A stretch of DNA of 64,000 nucleotides from SVMC01 sp045601345 (GTDB taxonomy: Bacteria; Bacillota; Clostridia; Oscillospirales; Oscillospiraceae), in contig JAZRZL010000075.1 of the NCBI GenBank assembly GCA_045601345.1, positions 20,101-84,100 of the forward strand, written 5' to 3'. Below, piece by piece: positions 26,486 through 35,540 of this stretch. The translations under genes were made by a program, and so were the position numbers. The number at the start of each line of letters is the position of its first letter. Positions within the stretch are counted from its first letter, which is position 1. A model generated the notes under the pieces. The model searched no databases. It saw nothing but the letters and a program-made list of their open reading frames with translations, and was not told the DNA's origin.

Positions 26486-26776
26486 ACATGATAATTGAAT
26501 GTGTTAAGAAAAATATGAACATTGGGCAACGTTATGTCAACTGCGTACAACCGGACAGTGGGCGGTTCTTAATGGCAGTAAATTAACAAGCCCTTGCCTT
26601 CCCCGCTGGGGAAGGTGCCGCCCGTAGGCGGCGGATGAGGTTGGCCTCCTAAGACGGAACACTTTCTATGTTAGGAAGATTTTCTGTTTTAGCAGTACAT
26701 CCAATGACCTTGGCTCCTCCCGCCATTGGGGACAATTCGTTTGTTCATAATTTGTTTACGCATTCAATTACCGTGG
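26486..26776. repeat. MITE-like repeat, copy D (complete, about 290 bp)
   Basis: The left end is ATAATTGAATGTGTTAAGAA and the right end, reverse complemented, CACGGTAATTGAATGCGTAA. The inside has the complete core: GGCAGTAAATTAACAAGCCC, the CTTCCCC/GGGGAAG hairpin, GCCGCCCGTAGGCGGC, TTCTATGTTAGGAA and CCAATGACC. It is the best full-length reference copy in the window and ends about 20 bases before the tRNA-Val promoter. Confidence 0.85.
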
Positions 26777-26794
26777 ATATTCCCAAAATAGGGC

Positions 26795-26823
26795 TTGATT
26801 TTTTTACGGACAGCTGATATAAT
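26795..26823 (+). promoter_or_regulatory. Promoter of tRNA-Val
   Basis: TTGATT (26795-26800) and TATAAT (26818-26823), 17-base spacer, 11 bases before the tRNA 5' end. Confidence 0.75.
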
Positions 26824-26834
26824 GACTTTGCTTT

Positions 26835-26911
26835 GGAGGATTAGCTCAGCTGGTTAGAGCGCCTGCTTCACACGCAGGAGGTCACTGGTTCGAGTCCAGC
26901 ATTCTCCACCA
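26835..26911 (+). tRNA. tRNA-Val (anticodon CAC)
   Basis: A 77-base cloverleaf: acceptor GGAGGAT/ATTCTCC, D arm GCTC...GAGC, anticodon stem CCTGC/GCAGG around TTCACAC with CAC as anticodon, T arm CTGG-TTCGAGT-CCAG, and an encoded ACCA end. It reads the GUG codon. Confidence 0.93.
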
Positions 26912-26914
26912 TAT

Positions 26915-26946
26915 GGCTGCCCCCAACCGGGGGCGGCTTTTTTTAT
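26915..26946 (+). terminator. Terminator after tRNA-Val
   Basis: GGCTGCCCCC and GGGGGCGGC form a stem followed by a run of T, starting 4 bases after the CCA. Confidence 0.9.
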
Positions 26947-27120
26947 TGGGGCGGTCTTTGCCATGCTGTTTTCAGCATCCTGCGGGTTCAATAGCCCTGA
27001 ATTTATTTCACTATGCACCAAAGCAGGGGTTTTTCATGGCGAAAAAACGAGAAAAATTTGGCAATAATTCACAAAAAGTGGGGAATAAATAGAAATGTCC
27101 TCTGCTTGCTTTTCCGCCTG

Positions 27121-27148
27121 TTTGATGGTATGATATATTGCATATAAT
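27121..27148 (+). promoter_or_regulatory. Possible promoter of glgP
   Basis: TTTGAT (27121-27126) and TATAAT (27143-27148) with a 16-base spacer. The -10 is perfect and the -35 weak. The rest of the 27.0-27.2 kb gap shows no gene. Confidence 0.45.
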
Positions 27149-27212
27149 GGTAGGGATATGATCTGTCCCGCAAAAAGGGCAGCTTTCAGTCAAACCGAAG
27201 GGAGATTAGCTT

Positions 27213-29555
27213 ATGAAATATGATTGCGATAGAATCCTTCAGTGGACACAGGCACTACTAAAGTATAACCACGATACCAAGCTCGACAGCGCTACCCCTC
27301 AGCAGCTGCATGATGCACTGGGTCAGGCAGTGATGATGGAGATCAATGATGGCTGGATGCAGCGCCGCGCACTTCGCGCCAAAAGCCGCAAGGCCTATTA
27401 TTTTTCTGCGGAGTATCTTATGGGGCGGCTGGTTTTCTCCAATCTCTGCAATCTCGGTATTCTGGAGGAGCTGACAGAGGCCTTCGCCAAAAAGGGCGTT
27501 GACCTTGCGTGCCTTGAAGAGATTGAGGATGCCGCGCTGGGCAATGGCGGTCTTGGCCGTCTGGCAGCCTGTTTTTTGGATTCTGCGGTTTCCAATGATC
27601 TCCCCTTGAGTGGCTATGGTCTGCGCTATAAGTTTGGCCTGTTTAAGCAGCGCTTTGATGAGCGGGGCAGCCAGCGGGAGCTTGCCGATGACTGGACGCA
27701 TTATGGTGATCCATGGAGCTACCGCCGCGATAACCATACCGTGACCATCGAATTTGCCGACCAGACGGTTCTGGCTGTGCCTTATGATATGCCCATCATT
27801 GGCTACGGCACCGATAACATCGGTACCCTTCGCCTATGGCAGTGCGAGGCTGTGGAGGAGCTGGATTTTGATGCCTTCAACGCACAGGACTATGCCCGCG
27901 CCCTTAACGCCAAGAACAGAGCCGAAGATATTACCCGTGTGCTTTATCCCAATGACTCCAATTATGAGGGCAAGCGTCTGCGTGTCAAGCAGCAGTACGT
28001 GATTTCCTCTGCTTCCTTGCAGGATATCCTTCGCATTTACCAGCGCGACCATGGGGATCTGCGCCGTTTTGCTGAGTTTGTCACGATTCAGCTCAACGAT
28101 ACCCACCCCGCTATGTCCATTCCCGAGCTGATCCGTCTCTTCCTCCGTGAGGGTCTTTCCTTCGATGAGGCCTTTGAGATTGCACGTAACACCTTTAACT
28201 ACACCAACCACACCGTCATGGGTGAGGCACTGGAAAAATGGGATCTGGGTCTCATGGCTTCCGTCGTCCCTGAGATCGTGGAGATCATCCGCCGCATTGA
28301 CGAGAGATTAAAGCGGGAGCACCCCGGCCTGTATATTATTCAGGATAACATGGCACATATGGCCAATCTTTCTGTCTATGTCTCCCGTTATGTGAACGGC
28401 GTTGCCGAAATCCACACAGAAATCCTGAAAAATGACGTTTTCCGCGATTGGTACGGCATCTATCCCGAACGCTTCCAAAATAAGACCAATGGCATCACGC
28501 CCCGTCGCTGGCTCGGGCTGTGCAATCCGGAGCTGACGGAAATGCTGCAAGGTTTGGTGGGCGGCGATTTCCTGAAGGATCTGGACAGTCTGCGGCAGAT
28601 TGAGGGCAAGATTGACCGCCGCCTTATCGACCGCTTCAACGGCATCAAATATCAGAAGAAGCTCCAGCTCGCAGAGATCATCGAAGCCAGAGAGGGCATC
28701 GACCTTGACCCCAACTTCATTTTCGATGTGCAGGTCAAGCGTCTGCATGAATATAAGCGGCAGCTGCTCAATGCTTTCTCCATTATGGACATTTATTTCG
28801 GCCTGAAGGACGGCAGCCTGACGAAATTTACCCCCACCGCATTCATTTTCGGTGCAAAGTCTGCCCCCGGCTATCGCAGAGCCAAGGCCATTATCCGCTA
28901 TATCAACCGCATTGCCCGCCTGATTAACCGCGACCCCGATGTGGCGGATAAGCTGCGCGTGGTGTTTACGCAAAACTATAACTGCTCCTATGCCGAGCAC
29001 ATTATCCCCGCCGCCGATATTTCTGAGCAGATTTCTCCCGCAGGTACCGAGGCCTCCGGCACCGGCAATATGAAGCTGATGCTTAACGGCGCAGTCACGC
29101 TGGGTACTCGGGACGGTGCCAACATTGAGATTTTCCAGCAAGCCGGTGAGGAGAACAATTATCCCTTCGGCATGACTGTGGATGAACTTAATGCCGCCCG
29201 CGGAAGCTATTATAGCCGCGGCATTTACGATTCCAACCCCCGCCTACGCAGAGTGGTCAACACGCTGGTGGACGGCACCGTGGAGACCGATGACGAGCAA
29301 AGAGAGCTGTTCACCGCCCTTCTCGATGGCGCAAGCTGGCACGCACCGGATCATTACTTCCACCTTCTGGATTTCGATTCCTATCAGGAAGCAAAGCTCC
29401 GCGCCAATCAGGATTACCGCGACCGCCGCGCCTTTGGACAGAAGTGCCTGCTGAACATCGCCCGCGCCGGAAAATTCTCCTCCGACCGCACCATCCGCGA
29501 ATACGCCGCCGATATCTGGCACATCAAGCCCGCTACCCTCGAAACTGAGGAATGA
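27213..29555 (+). CDS. glgP: Glycogen/starch phosphorylase
   Basis: 780 residues, close to the usual size for bacterial GT35 phosphorylases. YYFSAEYLMGRLVFSNL (about 56-72), ALGNGGLGRLAACFLDS (about 107-123), QLNDTHPAMSIPEL, ITPRRWL, FDVQVKRLHEYKRQLLN and the PLP site EASGTGNMKLMLNGA (Lys621) are all present. It releases glucose-1-phosphate from the ends of alpha-1,4 glucans in the cytoplasm, feeding glycolysis from stored glycogen. It stands alone between tRNA-Val and a terminator; no other glycogen gene is nearby. AGGGAGATT precedes the ATG. Confidence 0.96.
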   Translation: MKYDCDRILQWTQALLKYNHDTKLDSATPQQLHDALGQAVMMEINDGWMQRRALRAKSRKAYYFSAEYLMGRLVFSNLCNLGILEELTEAFAKKGVDLACLEEIEDAALGNGGLGRLAACFLDSAVSNDLPLSGYGLRYKFGLFKQRFDERGSQRELADDWTHYGDPWSYRRDNHTVTIEFADQTVLAVPYDMPIIGYGTDNIGTLRLWQCEAVEELDFDAFNAQDYARALNAKNRAEDITRVLYPNDSNYEGKRLRVKQQYVISSASLQDILRIYQRDHGDLRRFAEFVTIQLNDTHPAMSIPELIRLFLREGLSFDEAFEIARNTFNYTNHTVMGEALEKWDLGLMASVVPEIVEIIRRIDERLKREHPGLYIIQDNMAHMANLSVYVSRYVNGVAEIHTEILKNDVFRDWYGIYPERFQNKTNGITPRRWLGLCNPELTEMLQGLVGGDFLKDLDSLRQIEGKIDRRLIDRFNGIKYQKKLQLAEIIEAREGIDLDPNFIFDVQVKRLHEYKRQLLNAFSIMDIYFGLKDGSLTKFTPTAFIFGAKSAPGYRRAKAIIRYINRIARLINRDPDVADKLRVVFTQNYNCSYAEHIIPAADISEQISPAGTEASGTGNMKLMLNGAVTLGTRDGANIEIFQQAGEENNYPFGMTVDELNAARGSYYSRGIYDSNPRLRRVVNTLVDGTVETDDEQRELFTALLDGASWHAPDHYFHLLDFDSYQEAKLRANQDYRDRRAFGQKCLLNIARAGKFSSDRTIREYAADIWHIKPATLETEE

Positions 29556-29561
29556 TAATAA

Positions 29562-29595
29562 GACGAACCGGCCACAAAAAATGGCCGGTTCGTTT
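29562..29595 (+). terminator. Terminator of glgP
   Basis: ACGAACCGGCCA and TGGCCGGTTCGT are a perfect 12-bp stem with a short loop, beginning just after the stop codon. The T-run is weak. Confidence 0.75.
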
Positions 29596-29610
29596 GCTAA
29601 CTGCAACACA

Positions 29611-29896
29611 GGGAACAGGAAAACCATCCCCAATGGCAGTAAGTTAACAGCCCTTGCCTTCCCCGCTGGGGAAGGTGCCGCCCGCAGGCGGCGGATGAGG
29701 TCTGCCTTCTAAGATTGAGCGCTTTCTATGTTAGGAAGGTTTTTTGTTTTGGCAGTGCGCCCAATGACCTCATCAGTCTCGCTTCGCTCGCCAGCTTCCC
29801 CAGAGGGGAAGCCTTGGCCTCTGTGGAACAATGTTATCAAAACGAAAATTTTCACAGTTGCTAACTTAACGCCATTGAAAACCGTCCCTTTGTCAC
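29611..29896. repeat. MITE-like repeat, copy E (core only)
   Basis: Core boundaries AATGGCAGTAAGTTAACAG and GCTAACTTAACGCCATTGAA face each other, enclosing two CTTCCCC/GGGGAAG hairpins, GCGGCGGATGAGG and TTCTATGTTAGGAAG. A stretch near 29820-29870 (ATGTTATCAAAACG, TTTTCACAGTTGC) recurs inverted in copy K. The AATTGAA outer ends are absent. Confidence 0.85.
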
Positions 29897-29943
29897 ATTG
29901 TACGACATAATTATTTTGCAAGTTTCTTCTTTATTCACCAAAA

Positions 29944-29994
29944 TATAAATCGCTTATCGGCACTGATAAAGTAAACGATAAGCGATTATATTTT
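29944..29994. terminator. Hairpin between repeat E and rnhA, likely rnhA terminator
   Basis: AATCGCTTATCG and CGATAAGCGATT form a 12-bp stem with AT-rich tails on both sides. On the minus strand it follows rnhA and ends in TTTATATTTT. Confidence 0.7.
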
Positions 29995-30017
29995 AATATT
30001 CAACCGCAGAGAATTGC

Positions 30018-30461
30018 TTAATCCTTAAATTTTCTGCTTTCCTCCACAGCTAAGGTGTCGCAGCGGTTATTATAGGGGTTATCGGCGTGACCCTTGACCC
30101 AATGGATTTGGAGGGTGTGGGTTTCCATGTGGGCAAGGAGCTGTTCCCATAGATCGACATTCAGGGCGGGTTTTTTGTCGGCTTTGCGCCAGCCGTTTTT
30201 TTGCCATGAGAAGACCCAGCCTTTTAAAATCGCGTCGGCGATATATTTGGAGTCGGTGTACAGTTCAACAGTACACGGCTCCTTTAATGCTTCCAGCGCA
30301 CGCAGGACGGCGGTTAGCTCCATGCGGTTGTTGGTGGTCTGCGCCTCGCCGCCGGACAGCTCTTTTTCGTGCTCTCCGTAGCGGAGGATCGCTGCCCAGC
30401 CGCCGGGGCCGGGGTTGCCGGAGCAGGCGCCGTCCGTGTAGATGGTGACGGTTTTACGCAT
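30018..30461 (-). CDS. rnhA: Ribonuclease HI
   Basis: 147 residues from the ATG at 30461. TVTIYTDGACSGNPGPGGWA, the catalytic Glu in NNRMELTAV, YTDSKYIADAI, HWVKGHADNPYNNRCD and the last Asp before TLAVE are the full RNase HI active site. It cuts RNA in RNA-DNA hybrids, for example at primers and R-loops. The frame continues upstream to 30533 inside gyrA; I chose the start that overlaps the gyrA stop by 8 bases, and a Met three codons earlier is possible. It is the last gene of the origin block. Confidence 0.92.
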   Translation of the reverse strand: MRKTVTIYTDGACSGNPGPGGWAAILRYGEHEKELSGGEAQTTNNRMELTAVLRALEALKEPCTVELYTDSKYIADAILKGWVFSWQKNGWRKADKKPALNVDLWEQLLAHMETHTLQIHWVKGHADNPYNNRCDTLAVEESRKFKD

Positions 30462-32961
30462 CCTCGCCATCCTCGGCTTCTTCCCCGGTAGCAATTGCCT
30501 GTACGCTGCACACGCGGCTGCCTTCCTCGACACGCATCAGAATCACGCCCTGTGCGTCTCTGCGATAGAGGTTGACATCCTGAACCGCCATGCGGATAAT
30601 CACGCCGCCTTCCTCAATCATCATGATATCATCGCTCTCGCGGACAATGCACACGCCCGCGATTTTGCCGGTGCGTTCATTGACGGCCAGATTCTTCATG
30701 CCCTTGCCGCCTCTGGATTGCGGTCTTCTGATTTCACCGTCCAGACGCAGGTATTCTTCTACCGCCGTTCTCTTGCCGTAGCCGCGCTCGGTGACGGTGA
30801 GCAATTGGGTACCCGGCTCTGCAACGCCAGCGCCAACAATATAATCTCCCTCTGCAAGGCTCATGCCCTTCACGCCCACGGCCTCTCTGCCCATGCAGCG
30901 CACATCGCGCTCGTCAAAGCAGATGGCAAGACCGTCATGGGAGGCCAGAATGATGTTATCCTCACCGCTGCTGGCAAGAACTGCTACCAGCTCATCGCCT
31001 TCCTCTAAGCTCAATGCGCGGATGCCGCCCTTTCTGGCGGTATTCAGGGCTTGCAGCTCCAGACGCTTCACGGTGCCCTTGCGGGTGACAAAGATGAGGT
31101 AGCTCTCCTCCTCCATGGACTTGGTCAGGAGCATAGCGGTGATCTTTTCCTCCTGCTCCAGCGGGAGAATGTTGATCACAGCGGTACCTCTGGCGGTCCG
31201 GGAGGCCTCGGGAATCTGGTAGCCCTTCTTGCGGTGCACCTTGCCGATGCTGGTGAAGAACAGGAGGTAATCATGGGTGGAGGCCACGAACAGGCTCTTG
31301 ACATAGTCCTCCTCCTTCAGGCTCTGCCCGGTGACACCACGGCCACCGCGCCGCTGGATGCGGTAGGTATCCACGTCCATGCGCTTGATATAGCCGGTGT
31401 TCGACAGGGTATAGCAGCAGTCGCGCTGTTCGATCAAATCTTCGATATCCAGATCGTCCTCGACATCCTCAATCTGGGTGCGGCGTTCATCACCGTACTT
31501 GTCGCGGATGGCGGTCAGCTCCTCCTTGAGGATCTGGCGAACCAGACCCTTATCTGCCAGAACGGCACGGAGCCAAGCAATCTTCTTTTCCAGCTCGTCA
31601 TATTCTGCCTGTAGCTTCTCGCGCTCCATGCCCTGCAAGGCCTTGAGGCGCATATCGAGAATGGTCTGCGCCTGCACTTCGCTCAGGCCAAAGCGCTCCA
31701 TCAGGCGTTCCTTTGCATCATCATAGCTCTCGCGGATGATGCGGATGACTTCATCAATGTTGTCCTGCGCAATCAGCAGACCTTCCAGAATGTGGGCGCG
31801 TTCCTCTGCCTTTTTGAGGTCATACTGGGTGCGGCGGGTGATGATCTCCTCCTGGAAACTGAGATATTCATCCAGCATATGGCGAAGAGACAGGATTCTC
31901 GGCTGGGTCTGGTCATTGACCAGTGCCAGCATATTCACCGAGAAGGTGGTTTGCAGCGCCGTCTGGGCATAGAGCCGGTTCAGAACGACCTGCGGGTTGG
32001 CATCGCGCTTGAGCTCAATGACCACGCGCATACCGTTGCGGTCGGATTCATCACGCAGGTCGGAAATGCCCTCCAGACGCTTTTCCTTCATCTGCTCTGC
32101 GATATTCTCAACCAAGGCGCGTTTATTCACCTGATAGGGCAATTCATTAATGATAATGCGGATACGGTCATTGGAGAATTCCTCCATTTCCGCACGGCCT
32201 CGGACGGTAATGCGGCCACGGCCTGTTGCATAGGCAGCGCGGATACCGCTTCGTCCTAAGATAATGCCCTTGGTGGGGAAATCCGGCCCCTGTAGATATT
32301 GCATAAGGTCACTCAGCGTGGCCTCAGGATCATCCAGAATGCAGATGCAGGCGTTAATGACCTCGCGCAGGTTATGGGGCGGGATATTGGTTGCCATACC
32401 GACCGCGATACCGGATGAGCCATTGACTAAGAGATTCGGGAATCTGGACGGCAGGACGCGGGGTTCCAGACAGGATTCATCATAGTTCGGGTCGAAGTTG
32501 ACGGTCTGCTTGTCGATATCGCGCAGCATTTCGTTGGCGATTTTGGACATTCTGGCCTCGGTATAACGGTAAGCCGCAGGGGGGTCACCGTCCACAGAGC
32601 CGAAGTTGCCGTGTCCATCCACCAGCATATAGCGCATGGAGAAATCCTGCGCCAGACGCACCATGGCATCATAGACCGAGGTATCGCCGTGGGGATGATA
32701 CTTGCCCAGCACTTCACCGACACAGGTGGCAGACTTCTTAAAGGGCTTATCCGAGGTCAGGTTATTTTCATACATGGCGTAGAGAATGCGGCGGTGGACG
32801 GGCTTGAGGCCGTCGCGCACATCCGGCAGTGCTCTTGCCACGATAACGGACATTGCATATTCAATAAAGGAGGATTCCATTTCCTTCACGAGGTCATTGC
32901 TCACAATGGTCTGCTCGGGGAAGGTAATATCCTCCGGCTTATAATCCTTTGCTTTTGCCAA
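30454..32961 (-). CDS. gyrA: DNA gyrase subunit A
   Basis: 835 residues. The start codon is TTG at 32961, since GGAGGG sits just before it and no ATG fits. The winged-helix/tower region holds the active-site Tyr133 (RYTEARM); the quinolone region reads HPHGDTSVYDAM, with Thr94 and Asp98 at the E. coli Ser83/Asp87 positions. Thr there is natural in several Clostridia, so resistance should not be inferred. The GyrA box QRRGGRG in the C-terminal beta-pinwheel shows it is gyrase rather than topoisomerase IV. With GyrB it introduces negative supercoils. It starts 15 bases after gyrB and overlaps rnhA. Confidence 0.97.
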   Translation of the reverse strand: MAKAKDYKPEDITFPEQTIVSNDLVKEMESSFIEYAMSVIVARALPDVRDGLKPVHRRILYAMYENNLTSDKPFKKSATCVGEVLGKYHPHGDTSVYDAMVRLAQDFSMRYMLVDGHGNFGSVDGDPPAAYRYTEARMSKIANEMLRDIDKQTVNFDPNYDESCLEPRVLPSRFPNLLVNGSSGIAVGMATNIPPHNLREVINACICILDDPEATLSDLMQYLQGPDFPTKGIILGRSGIRAAYATGRGRITVRGRAEMEEFSNDRIRIIINELPYQVNKRALVENIAEQMKEKRLEGISDLRDESDRNGMRVVIELKRDANPQVVLNRLYAQTALQTTFSVNMLALVNDQTQPRILSLRHMLDEYLSFQEEIITRRTQYDLKKAEERAHILEGLLIAQDNIDEVIRIIRESYDDAKERLMERFGLSEVQAQTILDMRLKALQGMEREKLQAEYDELEKKIAWLRAVLADKGLVRQILKEELTAIRDKYGDERRTQIEDVEDDLDIEDLIEQRDCCYTLSNTGYIKRMDVDTYRIQRRGGRGVTGQSLKEEDYVKSLFVASTHDYLLFFTSIGKVHRKKGYQIPEASRTARGTAVINILPLEQEEKITAMLLTKSMEEESYLIFVTRKGTVKRLELQALNTARKGGIRALSLEEGDELVAVLASSGEDNIILASHDGLAICFDERDVRCMGREAVGVKGMSLAEGDYIVGAGVAEPGTQLLTVTERGYGKRTAVEEYLRLDGEIRRPQSRGGKGMKNLAVNERTGKIAGVCIVRESDDIMMIEEGGVIIRMAVQDVNLYRRDAQGVILMRVEEGSRVCSVQAIATGEEAEDGEDA

Positions 32962-32976
32962 ATGGGTTCCCTCCTA

Positions 32977-34917
32977 TCAGAAATCGAGATTGACGGCGTA
33001 TTGCGCGTTTTTCTCAATGAATTCCTTTCGCGGCTCGACGACCTCACCCATGAGCACGGTGAAGCACTCATCGGCAGTCACGGCATCGGAAAGGGTGATG
33101 CGGCGCAGGGTGCGGGCGCTGGGATCCATGGTGGTCTCCCAAAGCTCATGAGGGTCCATCTCGCCCAGACCCTTGAAGCGGCTGATATCGACCTTGGCGT
33201 TCAGATTATCGCCGCGCATTTCCTTCGATACCCTGTCGCGCTCCTCATCAGAATAGGCCACCCGCGTGGTCTTGCCGCGCGTCAGCTTGTAAAGGGGCGG
33301 CACAGCGGAATAGACATAGCCATGCTCCAGAAGTGGGCGCATATAGCGGAAGAAGAAGGTCAGCATCATGGTGCGGATATGGGCACCGTCCACGTCCGCA
33401 TCGGCCATGATGATAATCTTATGGTAGCGAAGCTTGCTCAGGTCAAATTCCTCACCAATGCCACAGCCAAGGCTCTGAATAACCGGCATGAGCTTATCAT
33501 TATTATAAATGCGGTCGGCTCTGGCCTTTTCCACGTTGAGCATCTTGCCCCACATGGCAAGGATGGCCTGGAAGCGGGAATCGCGTCCACCCTTGGCGGA
33601 GCCTGCGGCGCTGTCGCCCTCGACGATGTATAGCTCGGTCAGGGCGGGGTCGCGCTCGTTGCAGTCCCAGAGCTTGCCGGGAAGACGGTCAGAATCCAGA
33701 CCGGTCTTGCGGCGAATATTTTCTCTTGCCTTTCTGGCGGCCTCTCTGGCGCGGCTGGCCATCATGGCCTTATCCAGAATGGTACGTGCCGTGGCGGGAT
33801 TTTCCTCCAGATATTCGGTGAGGCCACGGGTCACAATATTGTCTACCAGCGTGCGCATGGAGGCATTGCCCAGCTTCTGCTTGGTCTGGCCTTCAAACTG
33901 GGCTTCGGGCAGCTTGACGGAAATGACCGCCGTGATGCCCTCGCGCACATCCTCGCCGGAAATCTTCTCTTCGCCCTTTAAAATGCCGCTCTTCTGGCCA
34001 TAGGCATTGAGCACACGGGTCAGCGCGGTCTTGAAGCCGGTCTCATGCATACCGCCCTCCGGGGTATGGATGTCGTTGGCAAAGGAGACCAGCACCTCAT
34101 TGTAGCCGTCGTTATACTGCATGGCAACCTCTGCCATATTCTCCCCACGGCTGCCGGACATATAGATCACGTCCTCATGCACCGGGGTCTTGTGGCGATT
34201 GATCCAGCGGACAAATTCGCGGATGCCGCCTTCATAGCACATGGTATCCCGCTTGCCGTCATCGGTGCGGTTATCTTCAATTGTAATGCGCAGACCCGCA
34301 TTCAGGAAGGCCTGCTCGCGCATACGTGCATGGAGCGTCTCATATTCGTATTCCAGCGTGTCAAACATCTGGGGGTCAGGCTTGAAGGTGACCTTCGTGC
34401 CATGCTGATCGGTCGTGCCGATGATCTTCATGGGCTGGGTGATGTTGCCGCGGGAGAACTTCATCTGATAGATTTTTCCATCCTTACAGACCTCCGCCAC
34501 CAGCCATTCCGACAGGGCATTGACGACTGATGCGCCGACACCGTGCAGGCCGCCGGAAACCTTATAGCCTCCGCCGCCAAATTTGCCGCCGGCATGGAGG
34601 ACGGTAAATACCACTTCGAGTGCCGGTTTGCCCGTCTGTGCCTGCACATCCACTGGGATACCGCGTCCGTCATCGGTGACGGTGATGGTATCGCCGGGAT
34701 TGATGGTGACGGTAATATGGCTGCAAAAGCCCGCCAGCGCTTCATCAATGGAATTATCCACGATTTCATACACCAGATGGTGAAGACCCGATGCAGAGGT
34801 CGAGCCGATATACATGCCCGGTCTCTTGCGGACGGCCTCCAGTCCTTCCAGCACCTGAATTTGACTGGCATCATATTCCTGCGCAGAGATTTCCTTTTCG
34901 TTGATGGGTTCAATCAT
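32977..34917 (-). CDS. gyrB: DNA gyrase subunit B
   Basis: 646 residues. A GHKL ATPase domain (VRKRPGMYIGSTSASGLHHL, EIVDNSIDEALAG, DDGRGIPVD, GGLHGVGASVVNALS), transducer, and TOPRIM domain (LYIVEGDSAAGSAKGGRDS, DADVDGAHIRTMMLTF). The TOPRIM motif normally PLRGK(I/L)LNVEK reads AMWGKMLNVEKAR, a clear deviation. It binds ATP and supports GyrA in supercoiling. The ATG at 34917 has GGAG about 11 bases upstream. The remB gene lies 34 bases upstream. Confidence 0.97.
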   Translation of the reverse strand: MIEPINEKEISAQEYDASQIQVLEGLEAVRKRPGMYIGSTSASGLHHLVYEIVDNSIDEALAGFCSHITVTINPGDTITVTDDGRGIPVDVQAQTGKPALEVVFTVLHAGGKFGGGGYKVSGGLHGVGASVVNALSEWLVAEVCKDGKIYQMKFSRGNITQPMKIIGTTDQHGTKVTFKPDPQMFDTLEYEYETLHARMREQAFLNAGLRITIEDNRTDDGKRDTMCYEGGIREFVRWINRHKTPVHEDVIYMSGSRGENMAEVAMQYNDGYNEVLVSFANDIHTPEGGMHETGFKTALTRVLNAYGQKSGILKGEEKISGEDVREGITAVISVKLPEAQFEGQTKQKLGNASMRTLVDNIVTRGLTEYLEENPATARTILDKAMMASRAREAARKARENIRRKTGLDSDRLPGKLWDCNERDPALTELYIVEGDSAAGSAKGGRDSRFQAILAMWGKMLNVEKARADRIYNNDKLMPVIQSLGCGIGEEFDLSKLRYHKIIIMADADVDGAHIRTMMLTFFFRYMRPLLEHGYVYSAVPPLYKLTRGKTTRVAYSDEERDRVSKEMRGDNLNAKVDISRFKGLGEMDPHELWETTMDPSARTLRRITLSDAVTADECFTVLMGEVVEPRKEFIEKNAQYAVNLDF

Positions 34918-34951
34918 TTTAAAATACTCCTAATTAAGAGATTTTCATAAA

Positions 34952-35203
34952 TTATTCCTGTTTCAGTCTTTTTTCAAGCGTTGCAGGGGAAAATTGACTG
35001 AAATATATACGATTCATACCAAATTCCGAGGTCAGGAGGAAGGATTTCGGCAGCTCCTGCGTAGTTTCAGCAGTCTCCCCGCGCTCCTCCGCCCCTCTGA
35101 GAAATTTTCTTGTACGGGCAGACCAAGTGGTGTTGTCCAAATCGAAAATACCGATAATGCTTGAATCCCGCACCGCCATATCGCCGCCGATAGGTAAATA
35201 CAT
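34952..35203 (-). CDS. remB: RemB/YaaB-like DUF370 regulator
   Basis: 83 residues. MYLPIGGDMAVRDSSIIGIF, DLDNTT and TSEFGMNRIYFSQFSPATL match the DUF370 family (RemA/RemB/YaaB). In Bacillus, yaaB (remB) occupies this position between recF and gyrB and affects biofilm matrix expression. The ATG has TAAGGAGAAG at good distance. A repeat (copy F) separates it from recF, which is unusual for this operon. Confidence 0.85.
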   Translation of the reverse strand: MYLPIGGDMAVRDSSIIGIFDLDNTTWSARTRKFLRGAEERGETAETTQELPKSFLLTSEFGMNRIYFSQFSPATLEKRLKQE

Positions 35204-35218
35204 CGTGTCTTCTCCTTA

Positions 35219-35540
35219 CAAGACAGAGGACTGTTCTCAATGGCAGTAAGTTAACAGCCCCTGCCTTCCCCTCTGGGGAAGGTGCCGCCCGTAGGCGGCG
35301 GATGAGGTTTCATTCCTGAAACTGCGTGCTTTCTATGTTAGGAAGGTTTTCCGTTTTATCTGCGCGTCCATACCTCATCAGTCTCGCTTCGCTCGCCAGC
35401 TTCCCCAGAGGGGAAGCCTTTGACCTCATCAGTCTCGCTTCGCTCGACAGCTTCCCCAAAGGGGAAGCCTTAGCGCGGGCTATGTTAGGAAGTTTTCCAC
35501 AGCCACCAACTTAACGCCATTAAAAACTGTCTTCTGTCCT
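35219..35540. repeat. MITE-like repeat, copy F, inside the recF-gyrB operon
   Basis: CTGTTCTCAATGGCAGTAAG on one side faces CTTAACGCCATTAAAAACTG on the other. Inside are CTTCCCCTCTGGGGAAGG, GCCGCCCGTAGGCGGC and two CAGTCTCGCTTCGCTCG modules. It extends past the recF stop, so the last recF codons (RTEDSF and stop) are repeat sequence. Confidence 0.85.

Noticed and set aside
32700..32720. Quinolone resistance from Thr at the GyrA Ser83 position
   Set aside because: Thr is the natural residue in several Clostridia, so it is not evidence of an acquired mutation.
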